A DNA stretch of 64,000 nt from Nocardioides luti. GTDB taxonomy: Bacteria; Actinomycetota; Actinomycetes; Propionibacteriales; Nocardioidaceae. Below, in pieces: positions 24,183-33,159 of the stretch. The notes under the pieces are model-generated. The model ran no database searches. It was not told the origin of the DNA and worked only from the letters and a program-made list of their open reading frames with translations. Both the position numbers and the translations under genes were made by a program. Position 1 is the stretch's first letter. Every line of letters begins with the position of its first letter. The stretch is from NCBI RefSeq assembly GCF_014212315.1, contig NZ_JACKXE010000001.1:248001-312000 (forward strand), given 5' to 3'.

Positions 24183-25091
24183 TCACTGGTCGAGCAGCGC
24201 CTCGATGTGGGGGAACTGCCGCTGCAACGCACGCAGGTGCGGGGCGACCGAGGGGTGGCGGTACTTCCCCGCGAGCGCACCCTCTCCCCCGGCCACGCGG
24301 GCCAGCGCCCACTCCGCCCGGCTGAGGGCGGTGAAGACGGCCGCGACCCGGGCGCCCAGCGCGACGTCGTCGCGGGTGGCGATGCCCTCGGGCAGCCCGA
24401 TCAGGTAGGCGTCGAGCAGCGGCTCGAGCTCCTCCCGCGCGGTCAGCGAGTAGTAGCCGAGGTCGGCACCCACCGGGCCGTGCCCGAGCGTCGACCAGTC
24501 CACGGCGACGACGTCGTCTCCCTCCCGCCCGGGCAGGTTGGCCGGCACGGGGTCGCCGTGCTGGGGCACCTGCGCGAGCTCGTCGAGGGCGTCCAGCCAG
24601 AAGGTGCGCCGGTTCCAGAGGTGGTCGGCGACGTCGGCCACGGTGGTCCTCGCCAGGGTCCGCCAGCCGCCCCGCCGCTCGACCCGGTCCAGCCGGTCGC
24701 GCAGCTGGTCGCGGGCCAGCCACGGGGCGGGCGCGAGGTCGGCCCCCGCGAAGCGTCCGAGGGACCGGGCGATGAAGAGGCCGCTGTTGGCGGCGTCCTC
24801 GACCCAGACCTGCGTCAGCGTGATGCCCTCGACGTCCTCGTCGACGGCGGTCGGCCCCGCCGATCGCAGCCCCGGGGTGTGCGCCACCACGCCGGCGATC
24901 TCGACGTCGGCACCGCGACGCCAGTAGGCGAAACCACGCGGGTCGCTGAGCTCGGGCGGATCGTGCTCAGCCGGCGCCGCGAGCCGTTTCACGGCAACGG
25001 GAGTGTCACCGAGCGCCGTACGCCAGACGCCCACCGTCGACGAGCCGGTGCTCCCCGTCAGGAGATGCCATCCCGGTTCGGGCTGCCACAT
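24183..25091 (-). CDS. aminoglycoside phosphotransferase-like kinase
   Basis: A 302-residue protein of the APH/choline-kinase fold. The catalytic loop is QHGDPVPANL (HGD-x4-N) and the metal-binding aspartate is in VVAVDWSTLGHGPVGADLGYY; PVAVKRL gives the ATP-binding lysine. The acceptor substrate cannot be told: relatives phosphorylate aminoglycosides, sugars or choline, and many actinobacterial paralogues have no known substrate. ATG at 25091 is supported by TAGCGT 7 bases upstream (reverse strand). It converges with the histidine kinase gene, the stops being 3 bases apart. Confidence 0.82.
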   Translation of the reverse strand: MWQPEPGWHLLTGSTGSSTVGVWRTALGDTPVAVKRLAAPAEHDPPELSDPRGFAYWRRGADVEIAGVVAHTPGLRSAGPTAVDEDVEGITLTQVWVEDAANSGLFIARSLGRFAGADLAPAPWLARDQLRDRLDRVERRGGWRTLARTTVADVADHLWNRRTFWLDALDELAQVPQHGDPVPANLPGREGDDVVAVDWSTLGHGPVGADLGYYSLTAREELEPLLDAYLIGLPEGIATRDDVALGARVAAVFTALSRAEWALARVAGGEGALAGKYRHPSVAPHLRALQRQFPHIEALLDQ

Positions 25092-25167
25092 GCCTCGGAC
25101 GCTAGCCGATGAGGAGGCGTACGGCGGGCAGGTGACGCGCGGCGCGCAGGCGCGGGCTCCGCGGGGC

Positions 25168-25776
25168 TCAGGCGTTGGTGACGTCGACGGCCACGGCGCA
25201 GGCGTCCCGCACCGCCTGGTCGAGCACCCCTCGACGAGGGTCCGGGACCGGCAGCCAGGGCTCGGTCCGGGCCAGTCGCCGCAGGCGGGGGTCGGCGAGC
25301 ACCTCGTCGACGGCCGTGTGGTCGCCCCCGCAGACGACGGGGCCCGCGAGCTCGCCGAGGATCCGGGCGGCGTGGTCGGCGGCCGCCTCGTAGGCCTGCC
25401 GCGCCTGGTTGTCGCGGCGCCGGGCGAAGCGCTGCTGGGACTGGCCGCCGGCCTTCGTGCGGCCCTGGACGTGACGCTGGCCGACCTTGGACTCGACGAC
25501 CTTCTCGCCGGCCACCCGGGCGACGGCGAAGCCGCCCTTGCGGACCAGCAGCACGCCCCAGGCAGGGGGCGGGACGGCGGCGGCTGCGAAGGACCCGGCC
25601 GCGGCCGAGCCGTCGTACGACGTCTCGAAGGGCAGCCGGGCGACGAAGGTCGACCCGTCGGAGGCCAGCCCGGCGAGAGCGCCGGAGGTGAGCGACAGGG
25701 TGGTCGCGCCGTGCCGGTCCTCGAAGTTGACCACCCACCGCTCCAGCCGGGCGGCGGGCACCAGGACCGCGGGCAC
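25168..25776 (-). CDS. acVLRF1 family peptidyl-tRNA hydrolase/release factor
   Basis: A 202-residue protein with the catalytic GGQ loop of release factors in TKAGGQSQQRFARRRDNQA, preceded by GEKVVESKVGQRHVQG, the arrangement of the actinobacterial branch of Vms1-like release factors. The family is expected to free nascent chains from tRNA on stalled large ribosomal subunits. A C-terminal part (ARILGELAGPVVCGGDHTAVDEVLA) resembles the eRF1-like middle domain. It begins with GTG and lies 2 bases from the ASCH gene, in one leftward unit. It may belong with ribosome quality control in this organism. Confidence 0.85.
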   Translation of the reverse strand: MPAVLVPAARLERWVVNFEDRHGATTLSLTSGALAGLASDGSTFVARLPFETSYDGSAAAGSFAAAAVPPPAWGVLLVRKGGFAVARVAGEKVVESKVGQRHVQGRTKAGGQSQQRFARRRDNQARQAYEAAADHAARILGELAGPVVCGGDHTAVDEVLADPRLRRLARTEPWLPVPDPRRGVLDQAVRDACAVAVDVTNA

Positions 25777-25778
25777 GC

Positions 25779-26273
25779 TCAGGCTTCCTGGTAGACCACC
25801 CGGAAGCGCTCGAGCACCACCGGCATGTCGGGCTGGAAGCCGCGCTCGTCGGTGGCGACGGCGGCGAAGAAGCGCTCGTGGGCGTCGCGCCAGTGCGCGA
25901 GCGAGCCGTCGCCCTCACCCTCGAGGCGGGCGTGCTCCGCGTCGACCTCGTCGAACGGGACGACCCGCACGTCGGTCGCCTCGATCAGCGCGCGCGGGTG
26001 GCCGGCTCCGTCCAGCAGGATGCTCAGGTTGCCCGGCTCGGGCACGGGGTCGCCGTCGTTCTCGTAGTCCCACAGGGCGCCGGCGGTCGCGGTCTTGGCC
26101 CCGGACAGCACCAGGGCCAGCAGCTCGTCGGCCTGGGCCGGCTCGGCCCCGAAGGACCAGGCCGGCGGCGGCAGGGTCTCCAGCGCCGTCGGGCCGAAGT
26201 AGCCCGGCGCGCTGTTCAGCCGGGCGTGGAAGCGGGCCAGCTCCCAGAAGGCCTCGAGCGCCGAGTGCTCCAC
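25779..26273 (-). CDS. ASCH domain protein
   Basis: A 164-residue protein with the ASCH pattern: ELLALVLSGAKTATAGALWDYENDG, then GNLSILLDGAGHPRALIEATDVRVVPFDEVDAE, and the conserved ending WRDAHERFF. ASCH domains share a fold with PUA domains and bind RNA or modified nucleosides. Its placement directly before the acVLRF1 gene suggests a joint role in RNA or ribosome handling, but that is only inferred from position. It starts at GTG 4 bases from the sufT stop. Confidence 0.88.
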   Translation of the reverse strand: MEHSALEAFWELARFHARLNSAPGYFGPTALETLPPPAWSFGAEPAQADELLALVLSGAKTATAGALWDYENDGDPVPEPGNLSILLDGAGHPRALIEATDVRVVPFDEVDAEHARLEGEGDGSLAHWRDAHERFFAAVATDERGFQPDMPVVLERFRVVYQEA

Positions 26274-26277
26274 GGGA

Positions 26278-26679
26278 TCAGACGTTGAAGCCGAGGGCGC
26301 GCAGCTGCTCGCGGCCGTCGGGCGTGATCTTGTCGGGGCCCCACGGCGGCATCCAGACCCAGTTGATGGCGACGTCGTTGACGATGCCCTCGAGCGCCGA
26401 GTTGGTCTGGTCCTGGATCACGTCGGTCAGCGGGCACGCGGCCGACGTCAGCGTCATGTCGATGACCACGTTGTGGCCCTCGTCGAGGTGGACGTCGTAG
26501 ACGAGGCCGAGGTCGACGACGTTGATGCCGAGCTCGGGGTCGACGACGTCCTTCATCGCCTCGGTGACGTCGTCCTTCGTGACGGTCATCGTGGTGCCGG
26601 ACGCCTCGGGGACGTCGGGCAGGTCGTCACCGTGGTCGACGGTGCCGTCGGTGGTGACGGGGGCGGACTGCTCGGTCAT
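26278..26679 (-). CDS. sufT: SufT, MIP18/DUF59-type Fe-S assembly factor
   Basis: A 133-residue protein with the DUF59 core: VTEAMKDVVDPELGINVVDLGLVYDV and the cysteine loop TLTSAACPLTDVI, then a hydrophobic end (PWGPDKITPDGREQLRALGFNV). SufT proteins help maturation of Fe-S proteins as carrier or targeting factors. The N-terminal 30 residues are acidic and Ser/Thr-rich. It overlaps the sufU stop by 4 bases (ATGA) as the last gene of the suf operon. A longer upstream frame is rejected because ATG at 26679 fits the overlap. Confidence 0.94.
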   Translation of the reverse strand: MTEQSAPVTTDGTVDHGDDLPDVPEASGTTMTVTKDDVTEAMKDVVDPELGINVVDLGLVYDVHLDEGHNVVIDMTLTSAACPLTDVIQDQTNSALEGIVNDVAINWVWMPPWGPDKITPDGREQLRALGFNV

Positions 26680-27143
26680 GAGGTCTCCTTCAGGGTCGCG
26701 ACGGGCTGGGCCACCGCGAGGGTGGCGTCCTTCCAGGCCATCCACGACAGTAGTGCGCACTTCACGCGCGCGGGGAACTTGGCGACGCCGGCGAACGCGA
26801 TGCCGTCCTCGAGGACGTCCTCGTCGGGCTCGACGGTGCCCTTGCCCTGCATCAGGGTCAGGAACGACTCGTGGATCGCCATCGCCTCGTCGACCGGCTT
26901 GCCGATCACGAGGTCGGTGAGCACGGAGGCCGAGGCCTGCGAGATCGAGCAGCCGACGCTGTCGTAGGACACGTCCTCGACCCGGCCGTCGACGAGGTGC
27001 ACGCGCAGCGTGACCTCGTCACCGCAGGTGGGGTTGACGTGGTGGACCTCCGCCTCGAAGGGGTCGCGCAGTCCCTTGTGGTGGGGGTTCTTGTAGTGGT
27101 CCAGGATGATCTCCTGGTACAGCGCATCGAGTTCCTGGCTCAT
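26676..27143 (-). CDS. sufU: SufU sulfur carrier for Fe-S cluster assembly
   Basis: A 155-residue IscU-like protein with three cysteines in the expected places: NPTCGDEV, DSVGCSISQAS and ARVKCALLSW; the Asp of CGDE helps hold zinc in SufU. It takes sulfur from SufS by a zinc-ligand swap. It starts 4 bases after the sufS stop and overlaps sufT. Length matches the Gram-positive SufU type with the insertion between the second and third Cys (about 20 residues more than IscU). Confidence 0.95.
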   Translation of the reverse strand: MSQELDALYQEIILDHYKNPHHKGLRDPFEAEVHHVNPTCGDEVTLRVHLVDGRVEDVSYDSVGCSISQASASVLTDLVIGKPVDEAMAIHESFLTLMQGKGTVEPDEDVLEDGIAFAGVAKFPARVKCALLSWMAWKDATLAVAQPVATLKETS

Positions 27144-27146
27144 CTC

Positions 27147-28406
27147 TCAACTCAACTTGAAGTAGGAGCGGGTGTATTCCAGCGCCTCGACCAGGGCGTC
27201 GATCTCGCCCGGCGTCGTGTAGAGGTACGACGACATCCGGGTCGAGCTCTGCACGCCGAAGCGCTTGTGCGCCGGCTTGGCGCAGTGGTGGCCGGCCCGC
27301 ACGGCGACGCCGCGGGAGTCGAGGACCTGGGCGACGTCGTGAGGGTGCACGTCGTCGATCTCGAAGGAGATCGCCCCGCCGCGCAGCGTCGCGTCCAGCG
27401 GGCCGAGGACCGTCAGGCCGGGCACCGTCGCGAGGCCCTCGAGGGCGTACGCCGTGATCGCCTGCTCGTGGGCGTGGATCGCGTCCATCCCGATGTGGCC
27501 GAGGTAGTCCACCGCGGCGCCGAGGCCGACGGCCTCGACGATCGGCGGGGTGCCGGCCTCGAACTTGTGCGGGATGCCGGCGTACGTCGAGCGCTCCATC
27601 GCCACGGTCTCGATCATCTCGCCGCCACCGAGGAACGGCGGCAGCTGGTCGAGGACCTCGCGCCGGCCCCACAGCACGCCGATGCCGGTCGGGCCGACGA
27701 CCTTGTGGCCGGTGAAGGCCAGCAGGTCGGCACCGCTGGCGACGACGTCGACGGGCAGCTGCGGGGCCGCCTGGGACGCGTCGACGACGACGATGGCGCC
27801 CACGGCGTGCGCCCGGGCCGCGATCTCGGCGACCGGGTTGATGGTCCCGAGCATGTTCGAGACCCAGGTCAGCGACACGACCTTGGTCCGCTCGGTGATC
27901 AGCTCGTCGATGTTCGACAGGTCGAGGCGGCCGTCGTCGGTGAGCCCGAACCAGCGCAGGGTGGCGCCCTTGCGCTCGGTGAGCAGCTGCCACGGCACGA
28001 TGTTGGAGTGGTGCTCCATCTCGGTGATGACGACCTCGTCGCCCTCCCCGATCTCGAGCGGACCGCGCGCCCAGGCCAGCGTGTTGGCGACCAGGTTGAG
28101 CGCCTCGGAGGCGTTCTTGGTGAAGATCACCTCGTCGCGGCTCGGGGCATGGATGAAGGCGGCGACCTTGTCGCGCGCCGCCTCGAACGCCTCGGACGAC
28201 TCGGCACCCAGCTGGTGCATCGCGCGCGCGACGTTCGCGTTGTGCCGCTCGAGGTGGTCGACCATCGTGTCGATCACGACCTGCGGCTTCTGCGAGGTGT
28301 TCGCGCTGTCGAGGTAGACCAGCGGGAACCCGCCCGCGAGCGTGCGCTCGAGGATCGGGAAGTCCTTGCGGATGACGTCCAGTTCAGGGAGTAGTCCCTC
28401 GATCAT
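27147..28406 (-). CDS. sufS: cysteine desulfurase SufS
   Basis: A 419-residue PLP enzyme that removes sulfur from cysteine. The PLP lysine is in AFTGHKVVGPTGIG, the active-site cysteine lies in VRAGHHCAKPAHKRF, and EMEHHSNIVPW carries the conserved His-His. These give a group II (SufS/CsdA) desulfurase. ATG at 28406 is chosen because the first helix MIEGLLPELDVIRKDFPIL follows and GAAAGGAA stands just upstream. It is separated from sufC by an unusual 123-bp spacer within an otherwise tight operon. Confidence 0.96.
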   Translation of the reverse strand: MIEGLLPELDVIRKDFPILERTLAGGFPLVYLDSANTSQKPQVVIDTMVDHLERHNANVARAMHQLGAESSEAFEAARDKVAAFIHAPSRDEVIFTKNASEALNLVANTLAWARGPLEIGEGDEVVITEMEHHSNIVPWQLLTERKGATLRWFGLTDDGRLDLSNIDELITERTKVVSLTWVSNMLGTINPVAEIAARAHAVGAIVVVDASQAAPQLPVDVVASGADLLAFTGHKVVGPTGIGVLWGRREVLDQLPPFLGGGEMIETVAMERSTYAGIPHKFEAGTPPIVEAVGLGAAVDYLGHIGMDAIHAHEQAITAYALEGLATVPGLTVLGPLDATLRGGAISFEIDDVHPHDVAQVLDSRGVAVRAGHHCAKPAHKRFGVQSSTRMSSYLYTTPGEIDALVEALEYTRSYFKLS

Positions 28407-28529
28407 CGCGGGTTCCTTTCTCGGCTGGTGCTCGGCGGTGCGAGAAGTGGTGCTGTGCAAGGCGGAGGAGCGAAGGCGGCCTGTGAGCGAAGCGGGCCGT
28501 CGAGCGACGACAACGCAGCTCAGTGCCGC
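28407..28529 (-). other. 123-bp intra-operon spacer with C-rich reiterated segments
   Basis: Between sufC and sufS there is no ORF. Read on the reverse strand it has two related segments, CCCGCTTCGCTCACAGG and GCCGCCTTCGCTCCTCC, in the centre, which look like part of a repetitive intergenic element. It could be an internal promoter, processing site or inserted repeat. No other copy was noticed in the window. Confidence 0.4.
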
Positions 28530-29288
28530 TTATCGCACCGCCGAGACGTACTTGTCGTAGCCCTCGGCCTCAAGCTGGTCGGCCAGCTCGGGGCCACCCT
28601 GCTCGGCGATCCTGCCGTCGACGAAGACGTGCACGAAGTCGGGCTCGATGTAGCGCAGGATGCGGGTGTAGTGCGTGATCAGCAGGACGCCCTTGCCCTC
28701 CTGCTCGCGGAACCGGTTGACGCCCTCCGAGACGATCTTCAGCGCGTCGATGTCGAGACCGGAGTCGGTCTCGTCGAGCACGGCGACCTTGGGGTTCAGC
28801 AGCTCGAGCTGGGCGATCTCGTGGCGCTTCTTCTCGCCGCCGGAGAAGCCCTCGTTGACCGAGCGCTGCGCGAAGGTCGGGTCGAGGTTGAGCTTCTCGA
28901 GCGTGGCGTTGACGTCCTTGACCCAGGTGCGGAGCTTCGGCGACTCGCCGTCGATCGCGGTCTTGGCGGTGCGGAGGAAGTTCGACACCGAGACGCCGGG
29001 CACCTCGACGGGGTACTGCATCGCGAGGAACAGCCCCGCGCGGGCCCGCTCGTCGACCGACATGGACAGGACGTCCTCGCCGTCGAGGGTGACGGTGCCG
29101 CCCGTGACGGTGTACTTCGGGTGGCCGGCGATCGAGTAGGCCAGCGTCGACTTGCCCGAGCCGTTCGGCCCCATGATCGCGTGGGTCTCGCCGTCGCCGA
29201 TGGTGAGGGTGACGCCCTTGAGGATCTCCTTGGCGCCGTCCTCGGTGTCGACCGTGACGTGCAGGTCCTTGATCTCCAGCGTGCTCAT
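28530..29288 (-). CDS. sufC: Fe-S assembly ATPase SufC
   Basis: A 252-residue ABC-type ATPase that drives the SufBCD scaffold. Walker A is GPNGSGKSTLAYSI, the SufC-type signature is FSGGEKKRHEIAQL, and Walker B is VAVLDETDSGLD, with LITHYTRIL carrying the switch histidine. It sits between the Rieske ferredoxin-like gene and sufS. Confidence 0.97.
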   Translation of the reverse strand: MSTLEIKDLHVTVDTEDGAKEILKGVTLTIGDGETHAIMGPNGSGKSTLAYSIAGHPKYTVTGGTVTLDGEDVLSMSVDERARAGLFLAMQYPVEVPGVSVSNFLRTAKTAIDGESPKLRTWVKDVNATLEKLNLDPTFAQRSVNEGFSGGEKKRHEIAQLELLNPKVAVLDETDSGLDIDALKIVSEGVNRFREQEGKGVLLITHYTRILRYIEPDFVHVFVDGRIAEQGGPELADQLEAEGYDKYVSAVR

Positions 29289-29319
29289 CTGTTGTCTCTC
29301 TCTTCCGTGAAAAGTCTGG

Positions 29320-29655
29320 TCAGCTCGGGTGGACGCCGTTGAGCGTCGAGGAGGTGTCGACGTAGACCCCGTCGGGGCGTACGTCGACGGCGAAGACGGC
29401 GACCGGCTCGGTCGCCGGCAGCCCGGTGGGCTTGCCGGTGCGCAGGTCGAAGCGCGAGCCGTGCAGCCAGCACTCGATCTGGCAGTCCTCGACCTCGCCC
29501 TCGCTCAGTGCGACGGCGGCGTGCGAGCAGAGGTTCTGCAGGGCGTGGAACTCGTCGCCGTCGCGGGCGACGACCACGTCGGTGTCCCCCACGGTGACAC
29601 CCAGGCCCTCGTCGGCCGGGACGTCCTCGGCGGCGCAGACGCGCTCGAAGCCCAT
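29320..29655 (-). CDS. Rieske [2Fe-2S] ferredoxin in the suf operon
   Basis: A 111-residue protein of the Rieske ferredoxin type, with cluster ligands CSH (LCSHAAVALSEGEV) and CWLHGSRFDLRTG, matching C-x-H and C-x2-H. Such small Rieske proteins are common in actinobacterial suf operons between sufD and sufC and probably feed electrons to cluster assembly, though their role is not firmly known. ATG at 29655 overlaps the sufD stop (ATGA). Confidence 0.93.
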   Translation of the reverse strand: MGFERVCAAEDVPADEGLGVTVGDTDVVVARDGDEFHALQNLCSHAAVALSEGEVEDCQIECWLHGSRFDLRTGKPTGLPATEPVAVFAVDVRPDGVYVDTSSTLNGVHPS

Positions 29656-30848
29656 CAGAGGGTGTCCCGCAGGACGTTCTTGGCGAGCTCCTGCTCCACG
29701 GTGTCCATCAGCTTCTCCTGCAGCGACGGGACCCCGATCTTGCGGATCAGGTCGTTGAAGAAGCCGTGCACGACGAGGCGACGGGCCTCGGCCTCGTCGA
29801 TGCCGCGGGCGCGGAGGTAGAACAGCTGCTCGTCGTCGAAGCGGCCGGTCGCGGACGCGTGGCCCGCGCCCTCGATCTCGCCGGTCTCGATCTCGAGGTT
29901 GGGCACCGAGTCGGCCTGGCAGCCGTCGGTGAGCACCAGGTTGCGGTTCTCCTCGTAGGTCTCGATGCCCTCGGCGACCTTGCGGATCAGGACGTTGCCC
30001 ACCCACACGGTGTGCGCGCCCTGGCCCTGCAGCGCGCCCTTGTAGACGACGTTGCTCTTGGTGCGGGGCGCGGTGTGGTCGGCGAAGAGGCGGTGCTCGA
30101 TGTGCTGGCCGGCGTCGGCGAAGTAGAGGCCGAGCAGCTCGGCGGCACCGCCGGGGCCGTCGTACGCGACGTTGCTGTCCATCCGGACCAGGTCGCCGCC
30201 GAAGCTGATCGCGACGTGCTTGTACGACGCGTCGCGGCCGACGGTGGCCTGGTGGTGCGTCAGGTGGACCGAGTCGTCGGCCCAGTCCTGCAACGAGATC
30301 ACCGAGACTTGGGCGCCCTCGCCGACCACGACCTCGACGACCTGGACCATCGAGGAGTGACCGGTGTGGTTGAGCACCACGACCGCCTGGCTGTGCCGAC
30401 CGAAGCGCAGCACCACGTGGCCGGCCTCGGTCACGGTGGCGTCCTCGCCGGCGAGGTCGACCACGACGGGCTCGCTCACCTGGAGGTCGGCCGGCACGTC
30501 GACGAGCAGCGTCGAGGGGACCTCGGCGAGCACGCGGGCGGTGAAGCGCGTGTTGGGCACGAGGCCGCTCACGCCGCGCAGGGCGCGCGCCTCGTCGCCG
30601 TCGACACCCTCGACCCGGACACTCTCGGGGGTGTTCCAGGTGCAGGAGGTCGCGCTGGGCTGGAAGGTCGCGTCCGCGTGCAGCCCACGGAGCCGCTTGA
30701 GCGGCGTGAACCGCCAGATCTCCTCGCGGCCGGTCGGCAGCTCGTGGTCGGCGACGTCGAACGAGCCCGCCGGGTGCAGGTGCGACAGCACCGTGCCGGG
30801 TGCGGCGGTCTCGATCGCGTCGGCGACCGGGTTGTCAGTCAGGGTCAC
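29655..30848 (-). CDS. sufD: Fe-S assembly protein SufD
   Basis: A 397-residue beta-helix protein paralogous to SufB. It shows GTVLSHLHPAGSFDV at the N-terminus, the repeated beta-helix strands (for example VVVEVVVGEGAQVSVISL), and the conserved ending DDEQLFYLRARGIDEAEARRLVVHGFF. It pairs with SufB to form the scaffold with SufC. The GTG start lies 55 bases after sufB. Confidence 0.96.
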   Translation of the reverse strand: MTLTDNPVADAIETAAPGTVLSHLHPAGSFDVADHELPTGREEIWRFTPLKRLRGLHADATFQPSATSCTWNTPESVRVEGVDGDEARALRGVSGLVPNTRFTARVLAEVPSTLLVDVPADLQVSEPVVVDLAGEDATVTEAGHVVLRFGRHSQAVVVLNHTGHSSMVQVVEVVVGEGAQVSVISLQDWADDSVHLTHHQATVGRDASYKHVAISFGGDLVRMDSNVAYDGPGGAAELLGLYFADAGQHIEHRLFADHTAPRTKSNVVYKGALQGQGAHTVWVGNVLIRKVAEGIETYEENRNLVLTDGCQADSVPNLEIETGEIEGAGHASATGRFDDEQLFYLRARGIDEAEARRLVVHGFFNDLIRKIGVPSLQEKLMDTVEQELAKNVLRDTL

Positions 30849-30903
30849 AGAAGGTGCTTTCTGGTTCGGGGGGTCTCGACCAACGGAGGGGGCAGGACGG
30901 CGA

Positions 30904-32318
<1,415 letters not shown>

Positions 32319-32322
<4 letters not shown>

Positions 32323-33029
32323 GAGACCTGCTCCTTCGTCGGTGCGGTGGTCGGGCCGGTCGAGGCCCGTCGGGGTTGGTCAGGGATGCACGTGGTGCAG
32401 ACCCCGTCGCCGTGGGCGATCGTGGCCAGGCGCTGCACGTGGCGGCCGAGCACGCGGCCGATGGCCTCGGTCTCCGCCTCGCACAGCTGGGGGAACTCGT
32501 GGGCGACGTGCGAGACGGGGCAGTGCTGCTGGCACAGCTGCTCCCCCATCGGCAGGTCGCGGACCGCGGCGGCGTAGCCCTCGGCGGTGAACACGCGGGC
32601 CAGCACCTCCACGGGGCTGAGCTGGGGGTGCTCCTCGGCCACCGCGGGGAAGCGGTCCTCGATGAACGAGACGCGGCGGTTGGCGAACTCGCGGACCGCT
32701 GCCTCGCCCCCGGTCTCGTCGAGGAAGCGCAGCGCCTGGACGGCGAGGTCGTCGTACTGCTGGTCGAACCCGTCGCGCCCCGCCTCGGTGAGGGCGAAGA
32801 GCTTGGCGGGGCGACCGCGTCCGCGCGACACCTGGTGGCGCGGCTCGCGCGCCTCGAGGGTGCCGTCGTCGAGCAGCTGGTCGAGGTGGCGGCGAACGGC
32901 GGCGGGCGTCAGGTCGAGACGCTCGGCGAGCCCGGCCGCGGTGGAGGGACCGTTGACCAGGATCGACTCCACCACGCGCTGGCGCGTCGGCTGGTCGTGG
33001 CCCTCGGGGGCCTGGTCGGTGAATTCCAC
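32319..33029 (-). CDS. sufR: SufR-type Fe-S cluster-sensing transcription factor
   Basis: A 236-residue regulator at the head of the suf operon. The N-terminal winged helix (about 15-85) has the recognition segment [19 protein letters not shown] and the wing [17 protein letters not shown]. The C-terminal part carries cysteines for a sensed Fe-S cluster: [15 protein letters not shown] and GVCTTC. SufR proteins repress the suf genes when clusters are sufficient. The GTG start follows a weak TTGAAG/CACACT promoter on the reverse strand, and a DtxR/IdeR-like box lies just upstream at 33067-33085. Confidence 0.92.
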
Positions 33030-33066
33030 AACATCAGTGTGCCGTTAATGGTCGACGCCCTTCAAG

Positions 33067-33085
33067 TAAGGTCCGCCTAACCCGG
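33067..33085. promoter_or_regulatory. candidate IdeR/DtxR iron box upstream of the suf operon
   Basis: TAAGGTCCGCCTAACCCGG matches 13 of 19 positions of the iron box TTAGGTTAGCCTAACCTAA, including the central GCCTAACC half. It lies 38 bp upstream of the sufR GTG, next to the TTGAAG -35 of that gene and in the space divergent to the CoxL-like gene. It suggests joint control of Fe-S assembly by SufR and an iron regulator. Confidence 0.5.
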
Positions 33086-33159
33086 CCGGGCCGCGTTCCG
33101 TGGCCCGCAGCAGGGCTCCGCTCCTGGGCCCACTCCCGGACCGCTCCTATGCTCGCCCC

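Noticed and set aside
33100..33159. Upstream start for the CoxL-like gene at 33100
   Set aside because: The extra 20 residues are unlike the family, and the TATGCT -10 lies inside them, 6 bases before ATG 33160.
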